A stretch of DNA of 64,000 nucleotides from Legionella busanensis (GCF_900461525.1 NZ_UGOD01000001.1:3082001-3146000), one strand, 5' to 3'. Shown: positions 44,434 to 53,909, counted from the stretch's first letter. Program-made: numbers and translations. The notes: generated by a model from the sequence alone, not told the origin.

Positions 44434-45762
44434 TTAACCCACTAGTTCATGCACTATTTTTTCCATACTGGCTGAGCGAGATCCTTTCACTAGCACCGTT
44501 GTATCTTTATCAAGCCAGGCCAATAAATCTTTTGTTAACTCTTCTTGCGAAGCATAGTGACGGGCGCTACTTCCAAATGCTTTACTAGAAAAAACACTAT
44601 GTTTACCACATGTTAACAATAAATCTATTCCTTTACGCTGTGCAGCATAGCCAATTTCTTCATGATGCTGTTGAGTCCACATACCTAATTCACCTAAATC
44701 CCCTAGAACTAAAATACGCCGGCCTTGCCGCTTTGCTAATACCTCTACAGCAGTTAGCACAGAACGTAAATTTGCGTTATAAGTATCATCAATAACCAAG
44801 GATTCATTTTTACCTTGTAAATAAGTTAACCGTCCGGATACCCCTTTAAAGTTTTGTAATCCGCGAATTATTTCTTCTAGGGAAATACCTACAGCAAGGC
44901 AACAAGAAGCGGCAGCTAGTGCATTGCGTGCCATATGCTCACCCGGAACCTGTAAAGTTATATCGCTCTCAGCTGAGGAAGTGACTAATGTAAAGGAAGC
45001 GAAACCTGCCTCATTTAGTAAAAAGTTTTTCGCATAAACATTTGCTTGCTTTGTCAATGAAAAACGAATGGTTTGTTTATCAGCTAACAAATTATCCCAA
45101 AAATGTGCATAATCGTCATCGTCATTTACTACAGCCGTCCCCTTATCTGTAAGGCCAGCGTAAATTTCACCTTTAGCTCGAGCAACACCTTCAATTGATC
45201 CAAAGCCTTCAATATGCGCAGGCGCAATATTATTAATTAAGGTTACCTGGGGTTGTACTATTTGTACTGTATGAGCAATTTCGCCTATATGATTAGCCCC
45301 TAATTCAAAAACAGCATAGCGATGTTCAGGTTTTAGCTGTAAAACACTTAAAGGCACCCCGATATGATTATTCAAATTACCTGGTGTTGCATGAGCAGGC
45401 TTGGTTAAAATACTAGCTATCATTTCTTTTACGGAAGTTTTACCATTACTACCGGTTAAAGCAATAACTGGGCAATTTATTGATTTCCGATGTAACTTAG
45501 CCATTGTAGTCATAGCTTGTAGAGTATTTTTAACAACAAATTGGGGAATATTAATGCCATCAATTTGTCTCTCGCATAAAATTGCAATAGCACCTTTAGC
45601 TTGCGCCTCAGCAATAAAATGATGACCATCAAATTTTTCACCCGGCAAAGCAATAAATAAATGACCTGGTAAAACTTTCCGACTATCAATAGAGATACCT
45701 GTTACAAAAAGAGGTTGACTATATTGACATCCTAATTGTTGAATTAAAGTTGTAATGTTCAT
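44434..45762 (-). CDS. murF: UDP-MurNAc-tripeptide--D-Ala-D-Ala ligase
   Basis: A 442-residue Mur ligase adding D-Ala-D-Ala, the product of the nearby ddl. The P-loop is LTGSNGKTSVKEMI, and IDDTYNANLRSVL and NNHIGVPLSVLQL are typical. I chose the ATG at 45762 (MNITTLIQQLG), which aligns with MurF N-termini. A GTG at 45816 would add 18 unlikely residues; neither has a good ribosome site. It heads this cluster; murE and ftsI are not upstream. Confidence 0.94.
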   Translation of the reverse strand: MNITTLIQQLGCQYSQPLFVTGISIDSRKVLPGHLFIALPGEKFDGHHFIAEAQAKGAIAILCERQIDGINIPQFVVKNTLQAMTTMAKLHRKSINCPVIALTGSNGKTSVKEMIASILTKPAHATPGNLNNHIGVPLSVLQLKPEHRYAVFELGANHIGEIAHTVQIVQPQVTLINNIAPAHIEGFGSIEGVARAKGEIYAGLTDKGTAVVNDDDDYAHFWDNLLADKQTIRFSLTKQANVYAKNFLLNEAGFASFTLVTSSAESDITLQVPGEHMARNALAAASCCLAVGISLEEIIRGLQNFKGVSGRLTYLQGKNESLVIDDTYNANLRSVLTAVEVLAKRQGRRILVLGDLGELGMWTQQHHEEIGYAAQRKGIDLLLTCGKHSVFSSKAFGSSARHYASQEELTKDLLAWLDKDTTVLVKGSRSASMEKIVHELVG

Positions 45763-45898
45763 AGTATTATTAAGGAAGGTATTAAAATAAGTGTAGTGAT
45801 TATTAACCTTACACACTAATGTTAGTAAAATGCAATATAAATTATTAAGGAAAAGCCGCTACTGTTTTAATTTCCTCTATATTAAGAGTAATATCAAT

Positions 45899-46654
45899 TT
45901 AAGCAATTTCGTTTTCCTTAAATTCTTTAATATCTGATATATCAGTAATATTTAGTAATTTATAATAATGTCTTAAACTTTCTGCCGTTAATGGCCGCTT
46001 TTTTTCATCAAGTAAAAGTGTATCTAATTCATCACTTAGCTGCTTGGCTGTATCCAACATAATAGTAAAGCGTTCTTTATCGATAGTAGGATTACCTGAA
46101 GAATGCATGAATAAGCATAAGCCTCTTACCGAAAATCCCCCAATATTTTGCAAATCGAAAACCCCTGTCGGTGTTGCAGCTGCAAGGCTGCATAAAATGG
46201 GGCCCTGACCATTGGAATATTGATGTCTATGAAACAAGTGGCCTTCGCCAAACCTCAAGCCAGCAGCTAATACAGTTTGCAGTAATTCATATCCTGCTAG
46301 CTGACGATTTTCTTTAGCCAGTAAAAACATCATGACTGAAGGGCCTGTTTCATTATTACTTTCATAAGATGACTCATTATTTATAACTTCATCAACTAAA
46401 ATAGGTTTTTTATCATCATGTTCACTAGCACTAATTTTTACATTAGCTAAATCCTCTTCTTCGTTTAATAGGTTAGAATTAACTTTGCGTACAGCAATAA
46501 TGTCATCAAACGGCTTATTTTCTACTTTACCTAACGGCGGTTGATAGCTTGAGAAACGATTGGCTTGACGTTTGGTTTTCATTAAACGTCCTATTGCAAT
46601 GACTACGCCAATTAGTAATATTACATTGAGTACTAGACTTAAGTTTGCCTGCAT
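45899..46654 (-). CDS. zipA: Cell division protein ZipA
   Basis: A 251-residue bitopic protein. An N-terminal transmembrane helix (about 4-24) and a short basic turn (RLMKTKRQANRF) are followed by a disordered, acidic linker (about 35-105) and the C-terminal FtsZ-binding domain (about 106-240, MMFLLAKENRQLAGYELLQTVLAAGLRFGEGHLFHRHQ). It tethers FtsZ, whose C-terminal target peptide is encoded 11 kb away. It lies 91 bp after smc. The usual partner ligA is not next to it; murF is. Confidence 0.9.
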   Translation of the reverse strand: MQANLSLVLNVILLIGVVIAIGRLMKTKRQANRFSSYQPPLGKVENKPFDDIIAVRKVNSNLLNEEEDLANVKISASEHDDKKPILVDEVINNESSYESNNETGPSVMMFLLAKENRQLAGYELLQTVLAAGLRFGEGHLFHRHQYSNGQGPILCSLAAATPTGVFDLQNIGGFSVRGLCLFMHSSGNPTIDKERFTIMLDTAKQLSDELDTLLLDEKKRPLTAESLRHYYKLLNITDISDIKEFKENEIA

Positions 46655-46745
46655 ATTGACTCCTATTCACTGTCCGCTACATTTATACCTCTTAGAATTA
46701 AAGGTATATCACTAATACTTTTTAGCGTATTAAAATTAAAATTTA

Positions 46746-49700
46746 TTAAGCCTCAGTTATTGCTAAAGCTTGCTCAACATCAACAGAAACGATTCGAGAG
46801 ACGCCTGGCTCACGCATAGTTACACCAATTAAATGATCAGCTAATTCCATCGTTATCTTGTTATGCGTTATAAACAAAAATTGCACTACTTGGGACATTT
46901 CTTTTACTAAATTACAAAATCGTCCAATATTTACATCATCTAAAGGCGCGTCTACTTCATCTAACATACAAAAAGGAGAAGGATTTAACTGGAAAATAGC
47001 AAATATTAGCGCCACTGCTATCATTGCTTTCTCTCCTCCGGATAGCAGATAGATTGTATTATTACGCTTTCCTGGCGGCTGCGCTGTAATTAAGACGCCT
47101 GCTTCTAATAAATTATCACCAGTTAACTCTAAGGCAGCTCGCCCTCCACCGAAAAGACGTGGAAATAAAGATTGAAACGTAGCGTTCACGTCATTAAATG
47201 TTTGTTGAAAACGCAATTTTGTTTCTTTATCTAACTTTTCAATCGCAACCTCAAGCATTGCTAGGGCATTAATCAAATCGCTATATTGCTCGTCTAAATA
47301 CTGTTTTCTTTGCATTTCATTGCTATATTCCTCAATAGCTGCAAGGTTAATAGCACCTAGGCGATTTATTTCCGTAACGATTTCTTCAATATGCTGCTCA
47401 CGCACTTTAATAGTTATTTCAGGTGCTAATGCCTTAATTAGGGCTTGCACTTGAAACCCTTGCTCTTTTAATACATCTAATAGATTACCGATTTGCACTC
47501 GAAATGTCTGTAGTTGTAACTGCAGTTGTTGCATTTTTTCTTGTAAAATTTTAATTTGCTTTTCATCTGCTTTAATTTTAGCTTCTTGAGCTGTAAATTT
47601 GGCTTTGTCATCATTAAGCTCTTCGCGTATGACTTGTAAAGATTGCTCTACTTTTTTATGCTCTTCTAATCTCACTTCTAATTTTTTTTCGCAAGAAAAA
47701 TTAGATTCTAAAAGTGTAGCGAGCTGTTTATCATCTTCCTTTAAACGTTCCTTTAATAAGATTAACTTGTCTTGTTTAGCAGCAGCATTAGCAGTAATTT
47801 GTTTATAAGTTAATTGATTACGTTCATTTTCTATCTCTAATTGATGCATCAAATTACGTGCCTCATGTAAATCTTTTTCTTTAAACAAAAAGGCATCATC
47901 AAAATCTTGTTTGCTTCTATTATATTGCTCTTGTTCAGCTAAGAACTGTTGCTTTAAGGGAAGAGCTGCTGCAATTATTTGGTCTATAGTAAAGCGTTGA
48001 TCAGCTAAATCTACTAATCGTTGTTTTATTTGTTCATTATCTTTTAATAGCTCTTGCCTCTTCGTATTAAGTTGCTCAATTTTCAATTGGAGCGTATCAA
48101 TTCTTGTTTTTTCTGATCTAATTTCATCAAGAATAATATTTAATTCTTCTTTAGAAGCAACTACTTTCTCCTGCTGCTCTTCTAAAAACAAATGAAGTTC
48201 ATCACGTTTTTGTTTTAATTGTTCTAAATTCGTTTGGGCTTGTTGAAGCTCGCTTTCTAAATGACTTAATTCCTCTTGCTTAGCTAATAAACTAACGGTA
48301 TCTACAGGGGCTTTTCCCGTAATTCGAATCCACCCTTTAGCAAGCCAGCAACCCTCTTTTGTAATAATTGACTCATCCTCACCAATTTGAGGCAGCCAAC
48401 TACAAGCTTCTATAACACTTGAGGCTGTAAAAACCTTATGCAAATTTGGTAAAAAATAAGGTACAGAGCTACTTATTTTATCAGCTAGGCATGGATAATT
48501 TGTTGATTTTTTTAAATTAAAATAAGGAGTAGTAAAACTTTGCGAGTTATCTGCTAGTTCATTTAATTTAGCTAAAATAGGTTGAAGTGAGGTAACAACG
48601 GTTGCTTGCAAATAGTCTTTTAAAACTAATTCGCATGCATATTGCCATTCTTTATCCACTATTAAGCTTTCAAAAAGACGCGGGTGATCTTTTATTGAGC
48701 TATAGCTTTGCTTTTTAATCGTAGCTAAGATCGCAGCCACTGACGCATGCTTTGCTGTTAACTGATGCATTTGATCTTGAGCCTGATATAGTTCTGCTTC
48801 CGTTTGTATTAATTGTTGACGTATCTCACCTAAATTATTAAATAGTCTTTGATAATTGATTTCTTGCTCTGTCTTTTTATTTTCTAAGTGTATTAAATTG
48901 GTTTTCTCCTGCACGAGATTAATAGCATTTAATTCTTGAGTAAGTGAAGACAACAAGTCTGTGTTTTTATCAAAAGTAATTTGTACATTTTGCTGTTCTT
49001 GAATGATATGTTGATAATGCACTTGTTGCACTTGTAGCTCTTGTTCAGTACGAGTTAAATTGGTTTGGACTTCTTTAATTTTTGTTTGCCACTCTAACTG
49101 CTCTTGTTTTGCAACTTGATATAGTTGCTGCTTTTTTATTAATTGCTGTTTAGAAGCCTCTAAATTAAACTCAGTTCGTTTAATATCATCCTGATAATTT
49201 TGTATTAATTTTTGTTCATGGTTTAATTGAGTATTTAACTCCAGCTGTTCTGTATAAATAGTTTGTCTATTCATTAATAAGCGCTGATGTTCTTGATTTT
49301 GCTGCTGCAATTGTTCTTCTAAGCGAGCAATTTCTGTTGTTAATTGATAAAAATGGGCTTGCTGGGTTTCAATTACATCCTGCGTTTGCTCTATTCTTAT
49401 TTTTAAAGAGGTATTGTGGCTATATATTTGTGTAATACTAGTCTGATATTGCTCATAATCTATAGTAAACTGGTTAATTTGGTTTTCTAATTGTGATGAT
49501 TGCTTAGTTAAGTCTTGCCATTTGAGCGCTATTATTTCTGCTTTATAAGTTCGCTCCAAATTCTTTAGTTCTTGATAATATGCAGCTGCTTTTGCTTGTC
49601 GTTCAAGTCGCTGTAATTGTTTAGTAAGCTCATCCCTGATATCACTTACTCGGGCTAAATTTTCTCGAGTCTGATTTATACGCATGACAGTTTCACGTCG

Positions 49701-50228
49701 TCGCTCTTTATATTTAGAAATGCCTGCTGCTTCTTCTAAATGAGCACGTAACTCTTCAGGCTGTGCTTCAACTAATCTTGATACAGTCCCTTGACCAATA
49801 ATTGAATATCCGCGAGCGCCTGCACCGGTGCCTAAAAAAAGATCGGTAATATCGCGTCGCCTACAGCGAATTCCATTTAAAAAATAAAGAGAATCCCCTG
49901 CACGAGTTACTAATCTTTTAATAGCAATTTCTTGATAATTACCATATTGGCCACCAAGCCTGCCTAATGAATTATCAAAAATCAATTCAACTGAGGCTTG
50001 TCCTACCGCTTTACGGTTAGTTGAACCATTAAAAATAATATCTGTTAAGGATTCACCCCGTAAGGTTTTAGCGGAGCTCTCTCCTAATACCCATCTAACT
50101 GCATCAATGATATTTGACTTTCCACAACCATTTGGACCAACCACAGCTACCAGATGGCTGGGGAAAGGAATAGAGATTGGATCAACAAATGACTTAAATC
50201 CTGCTAATTTTAATTGTTTTAGATGCAT
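46746..50228 (-). CDS. smc: Chromosome partition protein SMC
   Basis: A 1,160-residue structural maintenance of chromosomes ATPase, unlike the MukB of enterics. The Walker A GPNGCGKS is at 31-38. Long coiled coils (about 170-500 and 660-1000) flank a hinge domain (about 510-640). The C-terminal half-site has LLSGGEKAMIAVAL and the Walker B CMLDEVDAPLDD. Glutamine-rich coils such as QQLQLQLQ are typical. No scpA/scpB is nearby. It precedes zipA, an order seen in several gammaproteobacteria. Confidence 0.96.
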   Translation of the reverse strand: MHLKQLKLAGFKSFVDPISIPFPSHLVAVVGPNGCGKSNIIDAVRWVLGESSAKTLRGESLTDIIFNGSTNRKAVGQASVELIFDNSLGRLGGQYGNYQEIAIKRLVTRAGDSLYFLNGIRCRRRDITDLFLGTGAGARGYSIIGQGTVSRLVEAQPEELRAHLEEAAGISKYKERRRETVMRINQTRENLARVSDIRDELTKQLQRLERQAKAAAYYQELKNLERTYKAEIIALKWQDLTKQSSQLENQINQFTIDYEQYQTSITQIYSHNTSLKIRIEQTQDVIETQQAHFYQLTTEIARLEEQLQQQNQEHQRLLMNRQTIYTEQLELNTQLNHEQKLIQNYQDDIKRTEFNLEASKQQLIKKQQLYQVAKQEQLEWQTKIKEVQTNLTRTEQELQVQQVHYQHIIQEQQNVQITFDKNTDLLSSLTQELNAINLVQEKTNLIHLENKKTEQEINYQRLFNNLGEIRQQLIQTEAELYQAQDQMHQLTAKHASVAAILATIKKQSYSSIKDHPRLFESLIVDKEWQYACELVLKDYLQATVVTSLQPILAKLNELADNSQSFTTPYFNLKKSTNYPCLADKISSSVPYFLPNLHKVFTASSVIEACSWLPQIGEDESIITKEGCWLAKGWIRITGKAPVDTVSLLAKQEELSHLESELQQAQTNLEQLKQKRDELHLFLEEQQEKVVASKEELNIILDEIRSEKTRIDTLQLKIEQLNTKRQELLKDNEQIKQRLVDLADQRFTIDQIIAAALPLKQQFLAEQEQYNRSKQDFDDAFLFKEKDLHEARNLMHQLEIENERNQLTYKQITANAAAKQDKLILLKERLKEDDKQLATLLESNFSCEKKLEVRLEEHKKVEQSLQVIREELNDDKAKFTAQEAKIKADEKQIKILQEKMQQLQLQLQTFRVQIGNLLDVLKEQGFQVQALIKALAPEITIKVREQHIEEIVTEINRLGAINLAAIEEYSNEMQRKQYLDEQYSDLINALAMLEVAIEKLDKETKLRFQQTFNDVNATFQSLFPRLFGGGRAALELTGDNLLEAGVLITAQPPGKRNNTIYLLSGGEKAMIAVALIFAIFQLNPSPFCMLDEVDAPLDDVNIGRFCNLVKEMSQVVQFLFITHNKITMELADHLIGVTMREPGVSRIVSVDVEQALAITEA

Positions 50229-50322
50229 CAGTAATAAAATAGAAAAAGATTACAAAATTGTACCTTAAGGATTTTAGGAGGAGAAGATAAAATCTTGTAG
50301 TACCTACCCTTATTGATAGTTA

Positions 50323-50820
50323 CTATTTTAAACCGTACTGATTTATTTTATCTAACAACTTTTCTATAAAATCAGTACTTTGTTTATAATCATTTACCAA
50401 ATTATCATAAGCAATTTGTAGCGCTTTATGCTTCTCCTGATCGACATTGCGCCTAGATTTATTTACCTCATCATTCAATTTAATTAACTTAAATTTTAAT
50501 TCTTTAATTTCATTTTGTAACTTTAGACGTTCTTGCTTTAATTTAGCAATACGCTTTATAAAAACCTGATAATATTTTTTTCCAATTAGCGTTATAAATA
50601 AGTTATTAATAATGAGAGGAAAAATCCAAATTGGCCAAGCTTTAAAAAAGAAATGAAATCCAGGCGAAGAATGCATGATAGGTATATCTGGCTCTTGAAA
50701 ACCACCTAAAAAATGGGCTAATAGATATTGTTCCCAAAAATAAAATCCGCTAGATAAAAAAGTTACGACTACAATTAAGATTAAATATCCTATAATTTTA
50801 TTAATTGTTGCTTTACGCAA
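50323..50820 (-). CDS. Two-helix membrane protein with coiled coil, unknown family
   Basis: A 165-residue protein I do not recognise. Two transmembrane segments (about 10-30 and 60-82) flank a loop with GFQEPDIPIMHSSPG. A long charged coiled coil (about 88-135, rich in K, E, L: LKQERLKLQNEIKELKFKLI) and a short C-terminal helix follow. The cytoplasmic coil might oligomerise or bind a partner. It stands alone downstream of a repeat-rich region; its stop is about 95 bp from the smc start. Confidence 0.6.
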   Translation of the reverse strand: MRKATINKIIGYLILIVVVTFLSSGFYFWEQYLLAHFLGGFQEPDIPIMHSSPGFHFFFKAWPIWIFPLIINNLFITLIGKKYYQVFIKRIAKLKQERLKLQNEIKELKFKLIKLNDEVNKSRRNVDQEKHKALQIAYDNLVNDYKQSTDFIEKLLDKINQYGLK

Positions 50821-50844
50821 TTCTTTTATCCATGCTGAAATGGG

Positions 50845-50982
50845 CTTCTTTCAAAATTTGCTGCAAGGAGTCAAGTTACAGGTTGCGCCAGCGCACAGAA
50901 CCGGAGTGTACCGAAAGTACATGAGGATTTGAGCACTGCCGCAGCCTGCAAATTGGCCCTTGCGGTAGAGTTTCAAAAGAAG
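50845..50982. repeat. 138-bp imperfect palindromic repeat (family C)
   Basis: The outer arm CTTCTTTCAAAATTTGCTGC (50845-50864) is the near reverse complement of the right end, which reads GCGGTAGAGTTTCAAAAGAAG without its first base and ends at 50982. Inner arms CAGGTTGCGCCAGCGC and GCACTGCCGCAGCCTG also pair. The centre carries AGTGTACCGAAAGTACATGAG. I recall very similar elements from Legionella intergenic regions. It lies between a hypothetical gene and phaC and ends 73 bp before phaC, so it may influence phaC transcription. Confidence 0.7.
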
Positions 50983-51055
50983 TCTAATGAAGTTACTTGC
51001 CAATGTACCTTAATCACGTGAAAATAAAAAGTATTCGTATTGCTTAGGAGATAGG

Positions 51056-52849
51056 ATGACCGCCGATACTGAATTAAGCCAACTTATGCAATCAGTTGCT
51101 GAAAAAAGTCTGCAAATGTTAGAAAGTTTTCGTAACCAACCACCACAGCTTCCACTATGGATTAATCGTTTCATTGATTTAACCAAAGATTTTCAAGCGC
51201 TCATGGCAACTTTCTTTAAAAATCCAGAAAAAATTTGGCAATATCAGATTGCTTATTGGCAAGATGCCATGAGTTTGGCGCAAGATCAATTTACTTGTTG
51301 GCTAGAAGGGAAATCTATGCCAATTGAAGACAAACGATTTAGTGGCGATGAGTGGGTTAATAATCCTTTTTTTAATTTATTAAGCCAGCAATATTTATTA
51401 GCTAGTGAACATTTTAATACCTTGCTTGAAAGGTTAGATTATGGCGATAAACGTTTAGCTAAACGAGTACAATTTTTTAGCCGGCAATATTTAGATGCGT
51501 TATCTCCAGCCAACTTTATTCATACTAATCCACAATTAATGGCAGAAACTATTCAAAGTCATGGCAAAAATTTACTGCGCGGACTACAAAACTTATTAAC
51601 CGATATGGAATCTGGATCAGCTCGTTTAATTATTAAAATGACTGATATGGATGCTTTTAAAATTGGTAAAAATCTAGCAACGACACCTGGGAAAGTAATT
51701 TTCCGCAATGAAATGATGGAATTAATCCAATATACCCCACGCACTGAGAAAACATATACTATCCCCTTAATGATGATTCCGCCTTGGATAAATAAATACT
51801 ATATACTTGATTTGAGTGAAAATAATTCACTTATTGGCTGGCTTGTTAAACAAGGAATTACAGTTTTTGTTATCTCCTGGGTTAATCCCGATGCTACCTT
51901 TGCAAAGAAGGGCTTATACAGCTACTTAAGCGAGGGGCCGATGACTGCTATTGAAGTAATTAAGGAGCAACTACAAGTAAACAAGGTCAACACCTTAGGT
52001 TTTTGTATAGGAGGAACTTTACTCGCCTGCCTTCTCGCCTACTCTAAAGCACATAATAAAAAATCAATTAGGAGTGCTACATTTTTAGCATCCATGATTG
52101 ATTTTAGTGATCCAGGCGATATCTCTGTCTTTATTGATGAGCATCAAATCAGACACTTAGAAGAGCAGATGAAATTAAAAGGTTATTTAGATGGACGCTT
52201 TATGGCAAGTACCTTTAATTCACTGCGAGCAAACGATTTAGTATGGTCCTTCTTTATTAAGAATTATTTACAAGGTCAAAATCCTGTTCCTTTTGATATT
52301 CTTTACTGGAACGCTGATGCCACCAATATGCCTGCAAAAATGCATTCTCAATATCTACGTTGGATGTATTTACATAATAATTTAATCAAACCGGGTAAAA
52401 TTAAATTAAATCATACACCTTTAGATGTTAATAAAATTGACGTACCAACTTATTTTATCTCCACAAAAAAGGATCACATCGCCCCTTGGCAAACAACTTA
52501 TGTTGGTTTTCAAGCAATGAAAGGTGAAAAACAATTTCTTTTAGGGGGTTCTGGCCACATTGCAGGTATTATTAATCCGCCCTGTGCTAAAAAATATGAT
52601 TATTATGTAAATCCTGCAACTGATCTGTCTGCAGATGAATGGTTTAATAGTGCAACTAAATATACAGGTTCATGGTGGCCTACTTGGTTTAAATGGCTTA
52701 AGAAAAAATCTGGTCCTTTAAAACTTGCGCCTAAATTTTCTGAGCTTCCCTATAAGCCCTTAATAGCTGCGCCAGGTAAGTACGTCTTTCAAACAACTTC
52801 ACGTCCCGAAGCCGACGTTGAAAAAGAAAAGGAAATTACAGAGTCATAA
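51056..52849 (+). CDS. phaC: Poly(3-hydroxyalkanoate) synthase (class I)
   Basis: A 597-residue PHA polymerase that joins 3-hydroxyacyl-CoA units into storage granules. The lipase-like box is GFCIGG with nucleophile C317; the other triad residues are D473 (TKKDHIAPWQ) and H501 (GGSGHIAG). The length and the N-terminal PhaC_N domain fit class I enzymes, which need no PhaE or PhaR subunit. The ribosome site AGGAG is at 51045-51049. Its partners (two reductases, PhaR regulator, phasin) are 2-6 kb downstream on the other strand. Confidence 0.94.
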   Translation: MTADTELSQLMQSVAEKSLQMLESFRNQPPQLPLWINRFIDLTKDFQALMATFFKNPEKIWQYQIAYWQDAMSLAQDQFTCWLEGKSMPIEDKRFSGDEWVNNPFFNLLSQQYLLASEHFNTLLERLDYGDKRLAKRVQFFSRQYLDALSPANFIHTNPQLMAETIQSHGKNLLRGLQNLLTDMESGSARLIIKMTDMDAFKIGKNLATTPGKVIFRNEMMELIQYTPRTEKTYTIPLMMIPPWINKYYILDLSENNSLIGWLVKQGITVFVISWVNPDATFAKKGLYSYLSEGPMTAIEVIKEQLQVNKVNTLGFCIGGTLLACLLAYSKAHNKKSIRSATFLASMIDFSDPGDISVFIDEHQIRHLEEQMKLKGYLDGRFMASTFNSLRANDLVWSFFIKNYLQGQNPVPFDILYWNADATNMPAKMHSQYLRWMYLHNNLIKPGKIKLNHTPLDVNKIDVPTYFISTKKDHIAPWQTTYVGFQAMKGEKQFLLGGSGHIAGIINPPCAKKYDYYVNPATDLSADEWFNSATKYTGSWWPTWFKWLKKKSGPLKLAPKFSELPYKPLIAAPGKYVFQTTSRPEADVEKEKEITES

Positions 52850-52872
52850 TATAAAGTTATTTATTAGGTCTT

Positions 52873-52990
52873 TTTCTAAACTGGCGGCAAATAGATGAGA
52901 TTAATTGAAAAAGGCTGAAAAAGTAAAGCGTCATGAGGTACATGAGCATCCTCATCTGCATGTGAACAGGCTTTGAAAACTGTGTTTTCT
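52873..52990 (-). repeat. Intergenic repeat family B, copy 2
   Basis: Plus-strand landmarks are GGCTGAAAAAGTAAAGCGTC and CATGAGCATCCTCATCTGCA, followed by TGTGAACAGGCTTTGAAAAC. The reverse complement matches copy 1 at 29.7 kb (GAGATGCTCA...GCGCTTTTTCAGCC). It is the most complete of the three copies. Confidence 0.65.
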
Positions 52991-53059
52991 GATTAGCATT
53001 GTTGTGTAAATAAATTTTAGAGATATTTATTATCAACTTATTTTATGTCATCTTAGAAA

Positions 53060-53171
53060 TTCTCTGTCATCCCTTTGTGAGTTCTCTGTCATCCCCGCGC
53101 AGGCGGTGATCCATTTTAATTAGTACTGGACTACACTTCAAATAGATTCCCGCCTACACGGGAAAGATATT
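53060..53171. repeat. Palindromic repeat family A, copy 2 (shorter)
   Basis: TGTCATCCCCGCGCAGGCGG and, 46 bp on, GATTCCCGCCTACACGGGAA pair as inverted arms with the same CCGCG-AGGCGG core as the element at 21.4 kb. The left end is partly duplicated: TTCTCTGTCATCCC occurs at 53060-53073 and 53082-53095. The outer AATGGTGTT ends of copy 1 are missing. Confidence 0.65.
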
Positions 53172-53204
53172 AGCTTTATATTGAAAAAGGCATCCATTAA
53201 TTAC

Positions 53205-53262
53205 GTAACAAGGCCAATAGGAAACTCATGAGCATTTCCATCTACACGGGCACAGGCTTTGC
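53205..53262 (-). repeat. Intergenic repeat family B, partial copy 3
   Basis: CATGAGCATTTCCATCTACA followed by CGGGCACAGGCTTTGCAG aligns with copy 2 (CATGAGCATCCTCATCTGCA...GAACAGGCTTTGAAA). The end with GCTGAAAAAG is lost. Copies 2 and 3 lie in the same orientation around the family A element. Confidence 0.55.
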
Positions 53263-53322
53263 AGTATTATTTTCGTTCAAAATATATCAAATACAGCTTT
53301 TTGGTGCAGAGGTAATCTATTA

Positions 53323-53811
53323 CTATTGAATACCAAACCAACCACCCGTATCTCCTCCGGCCCAACATGATGCTGAGCGGCAGGCAGCAATTTTATTACT
53401 GCATAAATCTTTAAAAGATTGCTCTGCACTAATATCTTGATTCTGGTAACCTTGAGGCTGACAAATTCGATTGCTATAACTACCTTGAACACGAATTTGG
53501 CCCATAACCGATATAGAAGGTGAAACAGCATAAACACCAGGACTATGTGAATAACAGGCTATATAACACCCAGGCATGCCAGTATAGCTATTATCAGTAG
53601 GAATTAAAACTTTCATCGCCCCTGGATATGGGTGATTTACTACACCAGAATTAGGTATGACATACACTGGAAAAGGAGAAGGCAATAATCTTTGATTAAT
53701 AGAATCAGACGCCTGATTTTGATTAGTTTGTAATACTTGGGTGCCGCTATAAGTTGTTATCATTAATGAGCTTAATAAAATACTTGATGAGCTTACTATT
53801 AGCTTATTCAT
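53323..53811 (-). CDS. Secreted cysteine-containing protein, unknown family
   Basis: A 162-residue protein with an N-terminal hydrophobic signal (about 1-25, SSSSILLSSLMITTYSG), so probably exported. The middle is Pro/Ser/Tyr-rich (LPSPFPVYVIPNSGVVNHPYP). The C-terminal half carries six cysteines in GCYIAC, RICQP, DLCSNK and AACRSASC, which suggests three disulfides. It ends GGDTGGWFGIQ. No ribosome or family signature identifies it. It diverges from the DUF1415 gene. Confidence 0.6.
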   Translation of the reverse strand: MNKLIVSSSSILLSSLMITTYSGTQVLQTNQNQASDSINQRLLPSPFPVYVIPNSGVVNHPYPGAMKVLIPTDNSYTGMPGCYIACYSHSPGVYAVSPSISVMGQIRVQGSYSNRICQPQGYQNQDISAEQSFKDLCSNKIAACRSASCWAGGDTGGWFGIQ

Positions 53812-53909
53812 AATAATTCCTTCTTAATAGTTCGCTATTTTTAGTATAGACTGCCTCCTATAAAGATATTTTATTTGTTTTTGTCGATTAAAGGTTTAAA
53901 TAATAATAT

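Larger units (their letters stand above)
52850..53322. other. Repeat-filled gap between phaC and the secreted protein gene
   Basis: No gene seen. The stretch is made almost wholly of small intergenic repeats: one family B copy, one shortened family A palindrome and a third partial family B copy, each listed below. An open frame crossing its right end on the minus strand is only a shadow of the neighbouring gene. Confidence 0.5.

Noticed and set aside
51008-51023. A parS-like site (TTAATCACGTGAAAAT) upstream of phaC
   Set aside because: Ten central bases match the parS consensus but both outer ends fail; one partial site 39 kb from parB is no evidence of a ParB target.
53277-53537. 86-codon minus-strand frame overlapping the secreted six-Cys protein
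   Set aside because: It overlaps a gene with a clear signal peptide and Cys pattern in another frame, and has no ribosome site of its own.
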